Assembly (NCBI RefSeq): GCF_030867095.1 | Contig: NC_081837.1 | Span: forward strand, 18,892,001-18,956,000 | Reading direction: 5' to 3' | Source: Alligator mississippiensis | Taxonomy: Eukaryota; Chordata; Crocodylia; Alligatoridae | Length of the DNA stretch: 64,000 nucleotides | In this document: piece after piece, positions 21,185-33,916 of the stretch | Numbering within the stretch: position 1 is the stretch's first letter | Layout of the letters: each line of letters starts with the position of its first letter | Notes under the pieces: generated by a model | What the model was told of the DNA's origin: nothing | Databases searched by the model: none | Seen by the model: the letters and a program-made list of their open reading frames with translations, nothing else | Position numbers and translations under genes: made by a program

Positions 21185-21272
21185 TCCTTCGAGCCGGACT
21201 CGAATCAGCCACCTAAGGATGTCTTGCCCAACGCTCTACAGTCCTCTGCTCTACCAGCTGAGCTACCGAAAG
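21185..21272 (-). tRNA. tRNA-Tyr(GTA), type 2, with intron and T-stem mismatch
   Basis: A53-C61 mismatch and T2 present. No further change seen. Confidence 0.88.
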
Positions 21273-22169
21273 AAAAACACCCCCTCGCTCTTGCAGCATC
21301 AGGTAACACACGCCCAAAAGTACCTGGCTCACCCACCCAGGACCCAGCACTCCTGCCACCATCACCGTCCCCTCCCGCTCGGCCCTCTGCTCCTTGCCCT
21401 GCCACCCGGTGAGCCCTGAGCTCTTTGGCACTCGCACCTGCCAGCCAGGCGCTGCTCTCGCCCAGCTAACACCCGCCACATGCACCAGCCCCAGGAAGGC
21501 CAGGTGAGGGCCCGCCAGGTTGCACATCCCACTGGGCGGCCCACCCCACCCCACCCCACCCCAACCCAACCCAGGGCTGCGGCTGGGCCGCCTACCTCTC
21601 CCCTTACATTCCCCATTCGGCTTTCCCCGCAGGCCCCACTCACCGCCAAGACCACACGCCTGTCCCTCTGGGTCAGGCCTCCACAGGTTCCACATGCCTT
21701 GCCTTCGACAGCCTGCCTGACACCAGCCCGGCTCCAGAGACGCCTGTCTGAAGAAGGAGACGCACCAGCTGCCGCGTCCCACGGCCTGAGCGCGCAGGGA
21801 ACGCGCTCGCTGCCCACCCCAAACGGGTCTCGCCCGCAGCCGACCTGGGCAGGGTTTGGCTGGGCTTAGCCGTCTAGGCTTGGTCTCGCCTGCCTGGCAC
21901 GGCTGCATTGCCTCCAGCCCTGGCCACACAAGGCCAGCCAGTGCCCTCCCAAAGGAGGCCACAGCTGCTGGCCATCAAGCCCAGCCCCTGCCCTGTAGCC
22001 GGCCCGGAGCCTGGCAGCCGCAGGCTGCCCACGCCGTGCCACTTCTTGGGCCTCCCTTGTCAAGCACGGGTGCTGGCCAAGCAACCGCAGGTCCGGGAGC
22101 CAAGCAAGACGCCCAGAGCCCCAAGCCCAGCCTTCCACCTTGGGCTCAGGGCCTGGGGAGATAGGCCCA

Positions 22170-22242
22170 GCCGGAGTAGCTCAGTTGGGAGAGCGTTAGA
22201 CTGAAGATCTAAAGGTCCCTGGATCAATCCCGGGTTTCGGCA
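22170..22242 (+). tRNA. tRNA-Phe(GAA), type 1
   Basis: Matches the type-1 reference, with A54 and A57 in the T-loop. Confidence 0.92.
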
Positions 22243-22512
22243 GCTCTCAGGTCTTCCTTTGGCTGTCGCTGCCTACTCCAGCCTGCCCCTTCTTTGCTTC
22301 CTGGCCACCTGTGGGCCAGCCTCACCCCTGCCGCCTAACCCACTTGCGCTCCCAGAGACAGGTTCTTTTTGCCATGGGCAGCGCCTCCCAGGCAGGCAGT
22401 AGGCCCTTTTGGTGTGCCCTTGCACAACTCTCCAGTGCTCACCTTGCACACAAGCTGTCCCTGCCACCCCCAGGTGCAGAGCTTTCCTGTACAAGCCCCA
22501 AAAGGGAGGCGC

Positions 22513-22600
22513 TCCTTCGAGCCGGACTCGAACCAGCCACCTAAGGATGTCTTGCCCAACCCTCTACAGTCCTCCGCTCTACCAGCTGAGCTACCGAAGG
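22513..22600 (-). tRNA. tRNA-Tyr(GTA), type 1, with 15-bp intron
   Basis: Matches the reference type-1 copy at 15973-16060. B box intact. Confidence 0.95.
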
Positions 22601-22970
22601 AAACGCAGCCCCCTTCTTTTGTAGCGTCAGGTAACACTCACCCAAAAGCACCTGGCTCACCCACCAGGGACCCAGCACTCCTGCCACCATCACCGTCCCC
22701 TCCCGCTCGGCCCTCTGCTCCCTGCCCTGCCTCCCGGCGAGCCCTGGGCTCTTTGGCACTCGCGCCTGCCAGCCTCGCGCTGCTCTCGCCCAACTACCAC
22801 CCGCCACATGCACCAGCCCCAGGAAGGCCAGGTGCAGGGCCCGCCAGGTCGCACATCCCACACAAGGCCAGCCAGTGCCCTCCCAAAGGAGGCCACAGCT
22901 GCTGGCCATCAAGCCCAGCCCCTGCCATGTAGCCGGCCTGGAGTCTGGCAGCCGCAGGCTCCCCAGGCCG

Positions 22971-23910
22971 TGTGGCGGGCCAGTAGGGGGCGCTCCTGCC
23001 TTGAGCCGCCCTCCTCACTGCGCCCGACCACCTTCCAGGCTCCGAGTGCCTCCCTGGGGTGCCTCACGTCCGGCCGACCCCTTCCCTGCAGCACACCCGC
23101 TAGCCTGGGCTTCCCGCTGCCACCACCCACCCAAGGCTCTGGACTCAATTCTGGCTCTGCGCACCTTGGAAAACACAGGCCTGATCGTCCACTTGGCACT
23201 ACACCCAATACAGGCACTTGGGGCACTTTCCCAAGTCAGGGCCTTAATAGGAAAGTGTCCCTTAGTCCACAGACCTAAGGGGCCACCTCGGCATAACTTA
23301 GACCCACCCCTCAACAAGTCTCCCACACCGGTCACAAAGGAGAACGTTATTGATTACAGGGGGTAGGGTGAAAACAGGGTAAAAGGTAGAGCAGCGTCAT
23401 GGAAATATCACAGGGATCAATCCCATAGAGCAAACCAGCACGGCTGAGGTAGCCTTTTGATCACGCATCTGAGTTACTGTAAGCTACGGATCTAGTTGGA
23501 TCTCGAGTAGCTTACTCACCCGCATCATCCAGAGCTGGTTGCAGTTTTGCTCTGGAGGCAGGTCACTCTTTGAGGAGAAAGCCAGTTTCAGATGCATCTC
23601 GATGACCGCATGGCTAATGGCTGCCTTCTTCCTGGACCGGGCCTTTAAATAACCTTTCTGACCTCAGCAGCCCGGGCCAATCGAAGCTGCCAGTGCTGGC
23701 CACTAGCCAACCAACTTACAAAGCATCACGGGTCACCTGGGCCCCTGAAGGGGCTTTTTCCCTCCCCCTCCCCACCGACCAGACCAGAGAATCCTCTTCG
23801 GAGGCACCAGGCTTTTGTGATCCCCCGCCCTGAGGAATTCAACACCAGCCTCTCACGCTGGCAGAGACAGATTTCTGGAGAGGGACACAGACGGTGGCAA
23901 TTGTGCCACA
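22971..23910 (-). mobile_element. Solo LTR inside unit U4, 940 bp
   Basis: Short length form of the same LTR, lacking one 27-bp repeat copy. It looks whole at both ends. Confidence 0.8.
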
Positions 23911-24089
23911 GGCCTTGCCACTTCTTGGCTCCCCTTGTCAAGCACGGGCACTGGCCAAGCAGCCGCAGGTCCCGGAGCCAGGCAAGAGGCCCAGGCGCCT
24001 GCAGCCCAGAGCCCCAAGCCCAGCCTTCCACCTTGGGCTCAGGGCCTGGGGAGGAAGGCCCAGCCAGAGCCACCACAGGCCCCCTGGCA

Positions 24090-24162
24090 GCCGGAGTAGC
24101 TCAGTTGGGAGAGCGTTAGACTGAAGATCTAAAGGTCCCTGGATCGATCCCGGGCTTCGGCA
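24090..24162 (+). tRNA. tRNA-Phe(GAA), type 2
   Basis: Matches the type-2 reference at 14297-14369. Confidence 0.93.
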
Positions 24163-24432
24163 GCCCTCGGGTCTTCCTTTGGCTGCTGCTGGCTACCCAA
24201 GCCTGCTCCCCCTTTGCTTCCTGGCCACCCGTGGGCCAGCCTCACCCCTGCTGCCTAATCCCCTTGCGCTCGCAGAGAGGAAGACTTTTTCGCAGGGGCA
24301 GCGCCTCCCAGGCAGGCAGTAGGCCCTTTTGGTGTGCCCTTGCACAACTCAGCAGCGCTCACCTTCCACGCAAGCTGCCCCTGCCACCCTCAGGTGCAGA
24401 GCTTTCCTATGCAAGCCCCAAAAGGGAGGCGT

Positions 24433-24520
24433 TCCTTCGAGCCGGACTCGAATCAGCCACCTAAGGATGTCTTGCCCAACGCTCTACAGTCCTCTGCTCT
24501 ACCAGCTGAGCTACCGAAAG
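24433..24520 (-). tRNA. tRNA-Tyr(GTA), type 2, with intron and T-stem mismatch
   Basis: Type-2 pattern (T2, A26, A53) unchanged. Confidence 0.88.
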
Positions 24521-25422
24521 AAAAACACCCCCTCGCTCTTGCAGCATCAGGTAACACACGCCCAAAAGTACCTGGCTCACCCACCCAGGACCCAGCACTC
24601 CTGCCACCATCACCGTCCCCTCCCGCTCGGCCCTCTGCTCCTTGCCCTGCCACCCGGTGAGCCCTGAGCTCTTTGGCACTCGCACCTGCCAGCCAGGCGC
24701 TGCTCTCGCCCAGCTAACACCCGCCACATGCACCAGCCCCAGGAAGGCCAGGTGAGGGCCCGCCAGGTTGCACATCCCACTGGGCGGCCCACCCCACCCC
24801 ACCCCACCCCACCCCAACCCAACCCAGGGCTGCGGCTGGGCCGCCTACCTCTCCCCTTACATTCCCCATTCGGCTTTCCCCGCAGGCCCCACTCACCGCC
24901 AAGACCACACGCCTGTCCCTCTGGGTCAGGCCTCCACAGGTTCCACATGCCTTGCCTTCGACAGCCTGCCTGACACCAGCCCGGCTCCAGAGACGCCTGT
25001 CTGAAGAAGGAGACGCACCAGCTGCCGCGTCCCACGGCCTGAGCGCGCAGGGAACGCGCTCGCTGCCCACCCCAAACGGGTCTCGCCCGCAGCCGACCTG
25101 GGCAGGGTTTGGCTGGGCTTAGCCGTCTAGGCTTGGTCTCGCCTGCCTGGCACGGCTGCATTGCCTCCAGCCCTGGCCACACAAGGCCAGCCAGTGCCCT
25201 CCCAAAGGAGGCCACAGCTGCTGGCCATCAAGCCCAGCCCCTGCCCTGTAGCCGGCCCGGAGCCTGGCAGCCGCAGGCTGCCCACGCCGTGCCACTTCTT
25301 GGGCCTCCCTTGTCAAGCACGGGTGCTGGCCAAGCAACCGCAGGTCCGGGAGCCAAGCAAGACGCCCAGAGCCCCAAGCCCAGCCTTCCACCTTGGGCTC
25401 AGGGCCTGGGGAGATAGGCCCA

Positions 25423-25495
25423 GCCGGAGTAGCTCAGTTGGGAGAGCGTTAGACTGAAGATCTAAAGGTCCCTGGATCAATCCCGGGTTTCGGCA
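25423..25495 (+). tRNA. tRNA-Phe(GAA), type 1
   Basis: Matches the type-1 reference at 15630-15702. Confidence 0.92.
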
Positions 25496-25765
25496 GCTCT
25501 CAGGTCTTCCTTTGGCTGTCGCTGCCTACTCCAGCCTGCCCCTTCTTTGCTTCCTGGCCACCTGTGGGCCAGCCTCACCCCTGCCGCCTAACCCACTTGC
25601 GCTCCCAGAGACAGGTTCTTTTTGCCATGGGCAGCGCCTCCCAGGCAGGCAGTAGGCCCTTTTGGTGTGCCCTTGCACAACTCTCCAGTGCTCACCTTGC
25701 ACACAAGCTGTCCCTGCCACCCCCAGGTGCAGAGCTTTCCTGTACAAGCCCCAAAAGGGAGGCGC

Positions 25766-25853
25766 TCCTTCGAGCCGGACTCGAACCAGCCACCTAAGGA
25801 TGTCTTGCCCAACCCTCTACAGTCCTCCGCTCTACCAGCTGAGCTACCGAAGG
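25766..25853 (-). tRNA. tRNA-Tyr(GTA), type 1, with 15-bp intron
   Basis: Canonical type-1 copy. No deviation seen. Confidence 0.95.
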
Positions 25854-26223
25854 AAACGCAGCCCCCTTCTTTTGTAGCGTCAGGTAACACTCACCCAAAA
25901 GCACCTGGCTCACCCACCAGGGACCCAGCACTCCTGCCACCATCACCGTCCCCTCCCGCTCGGCCCTCTGCTCCCTGCCCTGCCTCCCGGCGAGCCCTGG
26001 GCTCTTTGGCACTCGCGCCTGCCAGCCTCGCGCTGCTCTCGCCCAACTACCACCCGCCACATGCACCAGCCCCAGGAAGGCCAGGTGCAGGGCCCGCCAG
26101 GTCGCACATCCCACACAAGGCCAGCCAGTGCCCTCCCAAAGGAGGCCACAGCTGCTGGCCATCAAGCCCAGCCCCTGCCATGTAGCCGGCCTGGAGTCTG
26201 GCAGCCGCAGGCTCCCCAGGCCG

Positions 26224-27163
26224 TGTGGCGGGCCAGTAGGGGGCGCTCCTGCCTTGAGCCGCCCTCCTCACTGCGCCCGACCACCTTCCAGGCTCCGAGT
26301 GCCTCCCTGGGGTGCCTCACGTCCGGCCGACCCCTTCCCTGCAGCACACCCGCTAGCCTGGGCTTCCCGCTGCCACCACCCACCCAAGGCTCTGGACTCA
26401 ATTCTGGCTCTGCGCACCTTGGAAAACACAGGCCTGATCGTCCACTTGGCACTACACCCAATACAGGCACTTGGGGCACTTTCCCAAGTCAGGGCCTTAA
26501 TAGGAAAGTGTCCCTTAGTCCACAGACCTAAGGGGCCACCTCGGCATAACTTAGACCCACCCCTCAACAAGTCTCCCACACCGGTCACAAAGGAGAACGT
26601 TATTGATTACAGGGGGTAGGGTGAAAACAGGGTAAAAGGTAGAGCAGCGTCATGGAAATATCACAGGGATCAATCCCATAGAGCAAACCAGCACGGCTGA
26701 GGTAGCCTTTTGATCACGCATCTGAGTTACTGTAAGCTACGGATCTAGTTGGATCTCGAGTAGCTTACTCACCCGCATCATCCAGAGCTGGTTGCAGTTT
26801 TGCTCTGGAGGCAGGTCACTCTTTGAGGAGAAAGCCAGTTTCAGATGCATCTCGATGACCGCATGGCTAATGGCTGCCTTCTTCCTGGACCGGGCCTTTA
26901 AATAACCTTTCTGACCTCAGCAGCCCGGGCCAATCGAAGCTGCCAGTGCTGGCCACTAGCCAACCAACTTACAAAGCATCACGGGTCACCTGGGCCCCTG
27001 AAGGGGCTTTTTCCCTCCCCCTCCCCACCGACCAGACCAGAGAATCCTCTTCGGAGGCACCAGGCTTTTGTGATCCCCCGCCCTGAGGAATTCAACACCA
27101 GCCTCTCACGCTGGCAGAGACAGATTTCTGGAGAGGGACACAGACGGTGGCAATTGTGCCACA
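26224..27163 (-). mobile_element. Solo LTR inside unit U5, 940 bp
   Basis: Same form as in U4. It looks whole at both ends. Confidence 0.8.
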
Positions 27164-27342
27164 GGCCTTGCCACTTCTTGGCTCCCCTTGTCAAGCACGG
27201 GCACTGGCCAAGCAGCCGCAGGTCCCGGAGCCAGGCAAGAGGCCCAGGCGCCTGCAGCCCAGAGCCCCAAGCCCAGCCTTCCACCTTGGGCTCAGGGCCT
27301 GGGGAGGAAGGCCCAGCCAGAGCCACCACAGGCCCCCTGGCA

Positions 27343-27415
27343 GCCGGAGTAGCTCAGTTGGGAGAGCGTTAGACTGAAGATCTAAAGGTCCCTGGATCGA
27401 TCCCGGGCTTCGGCA
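27343..27415 (+). tRNA. tRNA-Phe(GAA), type 2
   Basis: Matches the type-2 reference. Confidence 0.93.
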
Positions 27416-27685
27416 GCCCTCGGGTCTTCCTTTGGCTGCTGCTGGCTACCCAAGCCTGCTCCCCCTTTGCTTCCTGGCCACCCGTGGGCCAGCCTCACCC
27501 CTGCTGCCTAATCCCCTTGCGCTCGCAGAGAGGAAGACTTTTTCGCAGGGGCAGCGCCTCCCAGGCAGGCAGTAGGCCCTTTTGGTGTGCCCTTGCACAA
27601 CTCAGCAGCGCTCACCTTCCACGCAAGCTGCCCCTGCCACCCTCAGGTGCAGAGCTTTCCTATGCAAGCCCCAAAAGGGAGGCGT

Positions 27686-27773
27686 TCCTTCGAGCCGGAC
27701 TCGAATCAGCCACCTAAGGATGTCTTGCCCAACGCTCTACAGTCCTCTGCTCTACCAGCTGAGCTACCGAAAG
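27686..27773 (-). tRNA. tRNA-Tyr(GTA), type 2, with intron and T-stem mismatch
   Basis: Type-2 pattern with A53-C61 mismatch. Confidence 0.88.
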
Positions 27774-28675
27774 AAAAACACCCCCTCGCTCTTGCAGCAT
27801 CAGGTAACACACGCCCAAAAGTACCTGGCTCACCCACCCAGGACCCAGCACTCCTGCCACCATCACCGTCCCCTCCCGCTCGGCCCTCTGCTCCTTGCCC
27901 TGCCACCCGGTGAGCCCTGAGCTCTTTGGCACTCGCACCTGCCAGCCAGGCGCTGCTCTCGCCCAGCTAACACCCGCCACATGCACCAGCCCCAGGAAGG
28001 CCAGGTGAGGGCCCGCCAGGTTGCACATCCCACTGGGCGGCCCACCCCACCCCACCCCACCCCACCCCAACCCAACCCAGGGCTGCGGCTGGGCCGCCTA
28101 CCTCTCCCCTTACATTCCCCATTCGGCTTTCCCCGCAGGCCCCACTCACCGCCAAGACCACACGCCTGTCCCTCTGGGTCAGGCCTCCACAGGTTCCACA
28201 TGCCTTGCCTTCGACAGCCTGCCTGACACCAGCCCGGCTCCAGAGACGCCTGTCTGAAGAAGGAGACGCACCAGCTGCCGCGTCCCACGGCCTGAGCGCG
28301 CAGGGAACGCGCTCGCTGCCCACCCCAAACGGGTCTCGCCCGCAGCCGACCTGGGCAGGGTTTGGCTGGGCTTAGCCGTCTAGGCTTGGTCTCGCCTGCC
28401 TGGCACGGCTGCATTGCCTCCAGCCCTGGCCACACAAGGCCAGCCAGTGCCCTCCCAAAGGAGGCCACAGCTGCTGGCCATCAAGCCCAGCCCCTGCCCT
28501 GTAGCCGGCCCGGAGCCTGGCAGCCGCAGGCTGCCCACGCCGTGCCACTTCTTGGGCCTCCCTTGTCAAGCACGGGTGCTGGCCAAGCAACCGCAGGTCC
28601 GGGAGCCAAGCAAGACGCCCAGAGCCCCAAGCCCAGCCTTCCACCTTGGGCTCAGGGCCTGGGGAGATAGGCCCA

Positions 28676-28748
28676 GCCGGAGTAGCTCAGTTGGGAGAGC
28701 GTTAGACTGAAGATCTAAAGGTCCCTGGATCAATCTCGGGTTTCGGCA
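28676..28748 (+). tRNA. tRNA-Phe(GAA), type 1, with C61T
   Basis: The T-arm reads ATCAATCTCGGG, so C61 is T and the closing T-stem pair is a G53-T61 wobble. C61 is part of the B box. Expression may be reduced, but a G-U pair here does not rule out function. Confidence 0.88.
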
Positions 28749-29018
28749 GCTCTCAGGTCTTCCTTTGGCTGTCGCTGCCTACTCCAGCCTGCCCCTTCTT
28801 TGCTTCCTGGCCACCTGTGGGCCAGCCTCACCCCTGCCGCCTAACCCACTTGCGCTCCCAGAGACAGGTTCTTTTTGCCATGGGCAGCGCCTCCCAGGCA
28901 GGCAGTAGGCCCTTTTGGTGTGCCCTTGCACAACTCTCCAGTGCTCACCTTGCACACAAGCTGTCCCTGCCACCCCCAGGTGCAGAGCTTTCCTGTACAA
29001 GCCCCAAAAGGGAGGCGC

Positions 29019-29106
29019 TCCTTCGAGCCGGACTCGAACCAGCCACCTAAGGATGTCTTGCCCAACCCTCTACAGTCCTCCGCTCTACCAGCTGAGCTAC
29101 CGAAGG
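29019..29106 (-). tRNA. tRNA-Tyr(GTA), type 1, with 15-bp intron
   Basis: Canonical type-1 copy. Confidence 0.95.
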
Positions 29107-29476
29107 AAACGCAGCCCCCTTCTTTTGTAGCGTCAGGTAACACTCACCCAAAAGCACCTGGCTCACCCACCAGGGACCCAGCACTCCTGCCACCATCACC
29201 GTCCCCTCCCGCTCGGCCCTCTGCTCCCTGCCCTGACTCCCGGCGAGCCCTGGGCTCTTTGGCACTCGCGCCTGCCAGCCTCGCGCTGCTCTCGCCCAAC
29301 TACCACCCGCCACATGCACCAGCCCCAGGAAGGCCAGGTGCAGGGCCCGCCAGGTCGCACATCCCACACAAGGCCAGCCAGTGCCCTCCCAAAGGAGGCC
29401 ACAGCTGCTGGCCATCAAGCCCAGCCCCTGCCATGTAGCCGGCCTGGAGTCTGGCAGCCGCAGGCTCCCCAGGCCG

Positions 29477-30416
29477 TGTGGCGGGCCAGTAGGGGGCGCT
29501 CCTGCCTTGAGCCGCCCTCCTCACTGCGCCCGACCACCTTCCAGGCTCCGAGTGCCTCCCTGGGGTGCCTCACGTCCGGCCGACCCCTTCCCTGCAGCAC
29601 ACCCGCTAGCCTGGGCTTCCCGCTGCCACCACCCACCCAAGGCTCTGGACTCAATTCTGGCTCTGCGCACCTTGGAAAACACAGGCCTGATCGTCCACTT
29701 GGCACTACACCCAATACAGGCACTTGGGGCACTTTCCCAAGTCAGGGCCTTAATAGGAAAGTGTCCCTTAGTCCACAGACCTAAGGGGCCACCTCGGCAT
29801 AACTTAGACCCACCCCTCAACAAGTCTCCCACACCGGTCACAAAGGAGAACGTTATTGATTACAGGGGGTAGGGTGAAAACAGGGTAAAAGGTAGAGCAG
29901 CGTCATGGAAATATCACAGGGATCAATCCCATAGAGCAAACCAGCACGGCTGAGGTAGCCTTTTGATCACGCATCTGAGTTACTGTAAGCTACGGATCTA
30001 GTTGGATCTCGAGTAGCTTACTCACCCGCATCATCCAGAGCTGGTTGCAGTTTTGCTCTGGAGGCAGGTCACTCTTTGAGGAGAAAGCCAGTTTCAGATG
30101 CATCTCGATGACCGCATGGCTAATGGCTGCCTTCTTCCTGGACCGGGCCTTTAAATAACCTTTCTGACCTCAGCAGCCCGGGCCAATCGAAGCTGCCAGT
30201 GCTGGCCACTAGCCAACCAACTTACAAAGCATCACGGGTCACCTGGGCCCCTGAAGGGGCTTTTTCCCTCCCCCTCCCCACCGACCAGACCAGAGAATCC
30301 TCTTCGGAGGCACCAGGCTTTTGTGATCCCCCGCCCTGAGGAATTCAACACCAGCCTCTCACGCTGGCAGAGACAGATTTCTGGAGAGGGACACAGACGG
30401 TGGCAATTGTGCCACA
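29477..30416 (-). mobile_element. Solo LTR inside unit U6, 940 bp
   Basis: Same length form as in U4 and U5. It looks whole at both ends. Confidence 0.8.
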
Positions 30417-30595
30417 GGCCTTGCCACTTCTTGGCTCCCCTTGTCAAGCACGGGCACTGGCCAAGCAGCCGCAGGTCCCGGAGCCAGGCAAGAGGCCCAG
30501 GCGCCTGCAGCCCAGAGCCCCAAGCCCAGCCTTCCACCTTGGGCTCAGGGCCTGGGGAGGAAGGCCCAGCCAGAGCCACCACAGGCCCCCTGGCA

Positions 30596-30668
30596 GCCGG
30601 AGTAGCTCAGTTGGGAGAGCGTTAGACTGAAGATCTAAAGGTCCCTGGATCGATCCCGGGCTTCGGCA
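30596..30668 (+). tRNA. tRNA-Phe(GAA), type 2
   Basis: Matches the type-2 reference. Confidence 0.93.
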
Positions 30669-30938
30669 GCCCTCGGGTCTTCCTTTGGCTGCTGCTGGCT
30701 ACCCAAGCCTGCTCCCCCTTTGCTTCCTGGCCACCCGTGGGCCAGCCTCACCCCTGCTGCCTAATCCCCTTGCGCTCGCAGAGAGGAAGACTTTTTCGCA
30801 GGGGCAGCGCCTCCCAGGCAGGCAGTAGGCCCTTTTGGTGTGCCCTTGCACAACTCAGCAGCGCTCACCTTCCACGCAAGCTGCCCCTGCCACCCTCAGG
30901 TGCAGAGCTTTCCTATGCAAGCCCCAAAAGGGAGGCGT

Positions 30939-31026
30939 TCCTTCGAGCCGGACTCGAATCAGCCACCTAAGGATGTCTTGCCCAACGCTCTACAGTCCTC
31001 TGCTCTACCAGCTGAGCTACCGAAAG
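30939..31026 (-). tRNA. tRNA-Tyr(GTA), type 2, with intron and T-stem mismatch
   Basis: Type-2 pattern with A53-C61 mismatch. Confidence 0.88.
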
Positions 31027-31928
31027 AAAAACACCCCCTCGCTCTTGCAGCATCAGGTAACACACGCCCAAAAGTACCTGGCTCACCCACCCAGGACCCA
31101 GCACTCCTGCCACCATCACCGTCCCCTCCCGCTCGGCCCTCTGCTCCTTGCCCTGCCACCCGGTGAGCCCTGAGCTCTTTGGCACTCGCACCTGCCAGCC
31201 AGGCGCTGCTCTCGCCCAGCTAACACCCGCCACATGCACCAGCCCCAGGAAGGCCAGGTGAGGGCCCGCCAGGTTGCACATCCCACTGGGCGGCCCACCC
31301 CACCCCACCCCACCCCAACCCAACCCAACCCAGGGCTGCGGCTGGGCCGCCTACCTCTCCCCTTACATTCCCCATTCGGCTTTCCCCGCAGGCCCCACTC
31401 ACCGCCAAGACCACACGCCTGTCCCTCTGGGTCAGGCCTCCACAGGTTCCACATGCCTTGCCTTCGACAGCCTGCCTGACACCAGCCCGGCTCCAGAGAC
31501 GCCTGTCTGAAGAAGGAGACGCACCAGCTGCCGCGTCCCACGGCCTGAGCGCGCAGGGAACGCGCTCGCTGCCCACCCCAAACGGGTCTCGCCCGCAGCC
31601 GACCTGGGCAGGGTTTGGCTGGGCTTAGCCGTCTAGGCTTGGTCTCGCCTGCCTGGCACGGCTGCATTGCCTCCAGCCCTGGCCACACAAGGCCAGCCAG
31701 TGCCCTCCCAAAGGAGGCCACAGCTGCTGGCCATCAAGCCCAGCCCCTGCCCTGTAGCCGGCCCGGAGCCTGGCAGCCGCAGGCTGCCCACGCCGTGCCA
31801 CTTCTTGGGCCTCCCTTGTCAAGCACGGGTGCTGGCCAAGCAACCGCAGGTCCGGGAGCCAAGCAAGACGCCCAGAGCCCCAAGCCCAGCCTTCCACCTT
31901 GGGCTCAGGGCCTGGGGAGATAGGCCCA

Positions 31929-32001
31929 GCCGGAGTAGCTCAGTTGGGAGAGCGTTAGACTGAAGATCTAAAGGTCCCTGGATCAATCCCGGGTTTCGGC
32001 A
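31929..32001 (+). tRNA. tRNA-Phe(GAA), type 1
   Basis: Matches the type-1 reference. Confidence 0.92.
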
Positions 32002-32271
32002 GCTCTCAGGTCTTCCTTTGGCTGTCGCTGCCTACTCCAGCCTGCCCCTTCTTTGCTTCCTGGCCACCTGTGGGCCAGCCTCACCCCTGCCGCCTAACCC
32101 ACTTGCACTCCCAGAGACAGGTTCTTTTTGCCATGGGCAGCGCCTCCCAGGCAGGCAGTAGGCCCTTTTGGTGTGCCCTTGCACAACTCTCCAGTGCTCA
32201 CCTTGCACACAAGCTGTCCCTGCCACCCCCAGGTGCAGAGCTTTCCTGTACAAGCCCCAAAAGGGAGGCGC

Positions 32272-32359
32272 TCCTTCGAGCCGGACTCGAACCAGCCACC
32301 TAAGGATGTCTTGCCCAACCCTCTACAGTCCTCCGCTCTACCAGCTGAGCTACCGAAGG
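32272..32359 (-). tRNA. tRNA-Tyr(GTA), type 1, with 15-bp intron
   Basis: Canonical type-1 copy. Confidence 0.95.
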
Positions 32360-32729
32360 AAACGCAGCCCCCTTCTTTTGTAGCGTCAGGTAACACTCAC
32401 CCAAAAGCACCTGGCTCACCCACCAGGGACCCAGCACTCCTGCCACCATCACCGTCCCCTCCCGCTCGGCCCTCTGCTCCCTGCCCTGCCTCCCGGCGAG
32501 CCCTGGGCTCTTTGGCACTCGCACCTGCCAGCCTCGCGCTGCTCTCGCCCAACTACCACCCGCCACATGCACCAGCCCCAGGAAGGCCAGGTGCAGGGCC
32601 CGCCAGGTCGCACATCCCACACAAGGCCAGCCAGTGCCCTCCCAAAGGAGGCCACAGCTGCTGGCCATCAAGCCCAGCCCCTGCCATGTAGCCGGCCTGG
32701 AGCCTGGCAGCCGCAGGCTCCCCAGGCCG

Positions 32730-33664
32730 TGTGGCGGGCCAGTAGGGGGCGCTCCTGCCTTGAGCCGCCCTCCTCACTGCGCCCGACCACCTTCCAGGCT
32801 CCGAGTGCCTCCCTGGGGTGCCTCACGTCCGGCCGACCCCTTCCCTGCAGCACACCCGCTAGCCTGGGCTTCCCGCTGCCACCACCCACCCAAGGCTCTG
32901 GACTCAATTCTGGCTCTGCGCACCTTGGAAAACACAGGCCTGATCGTCCACTTGGCACTACACCCAATACAGGCACTTGGGGCACTTTCCCAAGTCAGGG
33001 CCTTAATAGGAAAGTGTCCCTTAGTCCACAGACCTAAGGGGCCACCTCGGCATAACTTAGACCCACCCCTCAACAAGTCTCCCACACCGGTCACAAAGGA
33101 GAACGTTATTGATTACAGGGGGTAGGGTGAAAACAGGGTAAAAGGTAGAGCAGCGTCATGGAAATATCACAGGGATCAATCCCATAGAGCAAACCAGCAC
33201 GGCTGAGGTAGCCTTTTGATCACGCATCTGAGTTACTGTAAGCTACGGATCTAGTTGGATCTCGAGTAGCTTACTCACCCGCATCATCCAGAGCTGGTTG
33301 CAGTTTTGCTCTGGAGGCAGGTCACTCTTTGAGGAGAAAGCCAGTTTCAGATGCATCTCGATGACCGCATGGCTAATGGCTGCCTTCTTCCTGGACCGGG
33401 CCTTTAAATAACCTTTCTGACCTCAGCAGCCCGGGCCAATCGAAGCTGCCAGTGCTGGCCACTAGCCAACCAACTTACAAAGCATCACGGGTCACCTGGG
33501 CCCCTGAAGGGGCTTTTTCCCTCCCCCTCCCCACCGACCAGAGAATCCTCTTCGGAGGCACCAGGCTTTTGTGATCCCCCGCCCTGAGGAATTCAACACC
33601 AGCCTCTCACGCTGGCAGAGACAGATTTCTGGAGAGGGACACAGACGGTGGCAATTGTGCCACA
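32730..33664 (-). mobile_element. Solo LTR inside unit U7, 935 bp
   Basis: Shortest length form, shared with U8. It looks whole at both ends. Confidence 0.8.
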
Positions 33665-33843
33665 GGCCTTGCCACTTCTTGGCTCCCCTTGTCAAGCACG
33701 GGCACTGGCCAAGCAGCCGCAGGTCCCGGAGCCAGGCAAGAGGCCCAGGCGCCTGCAGCCCAGAGCCCCAAGCCCAGCCTTCCACCTTGGGCTCAGGGCC
33801 TGGGGAGGAAGGCCCAGCCAGAGCCACCACAGGCCCCCTGGCA

Positions 33844-33916
33844 GCCGGAGTAGCTCAGTTGGGAGAGCGTTAGACTGAAGATCTAAAGGTCCCTGGATCG
33901 ATCCCGGGCTTCGGCA
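33844..33916 (+). tRNA. tRNA-Phe(GAA), type 2
   Basis: Matches the type-2 reference. Confidence 0.93.

Larger units (their letters stand above)
18900..22169. repeat. Array unit U3 (3270 bp)
   Basis: Marker states equal those of U2 (27-bp segment present, accag absent, VNTR 21541-21570 with four CCACC and two CCAAC), so U2 and U3 are probably a recent duplication. Confidence 0.95.
22170..25422. repeat. Array unit U4 (3253 bp)
   Basis: Markers: 27-bp LTR segment absent, accag duplication present, VNTR 24789-24823 with five CCACC and two CCAAC. Confidence 0.95.
25423..28675. repeat. Array unit U5 (3253 bp)
   Basis: Marker states equal those of U4 (27-bp segment absent, accag present, VNTR 28042-28076 with five CCACC and two CCAAC). 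Confidence 0.95.
28676..31928. repeat. Array unit U6 (3253 bp)
   Basis: Markers: 27-bp LTR segment absent, accag present, VNTR 31295-31329 with four CCACC and three CCAAC. Confidence 0.95.
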
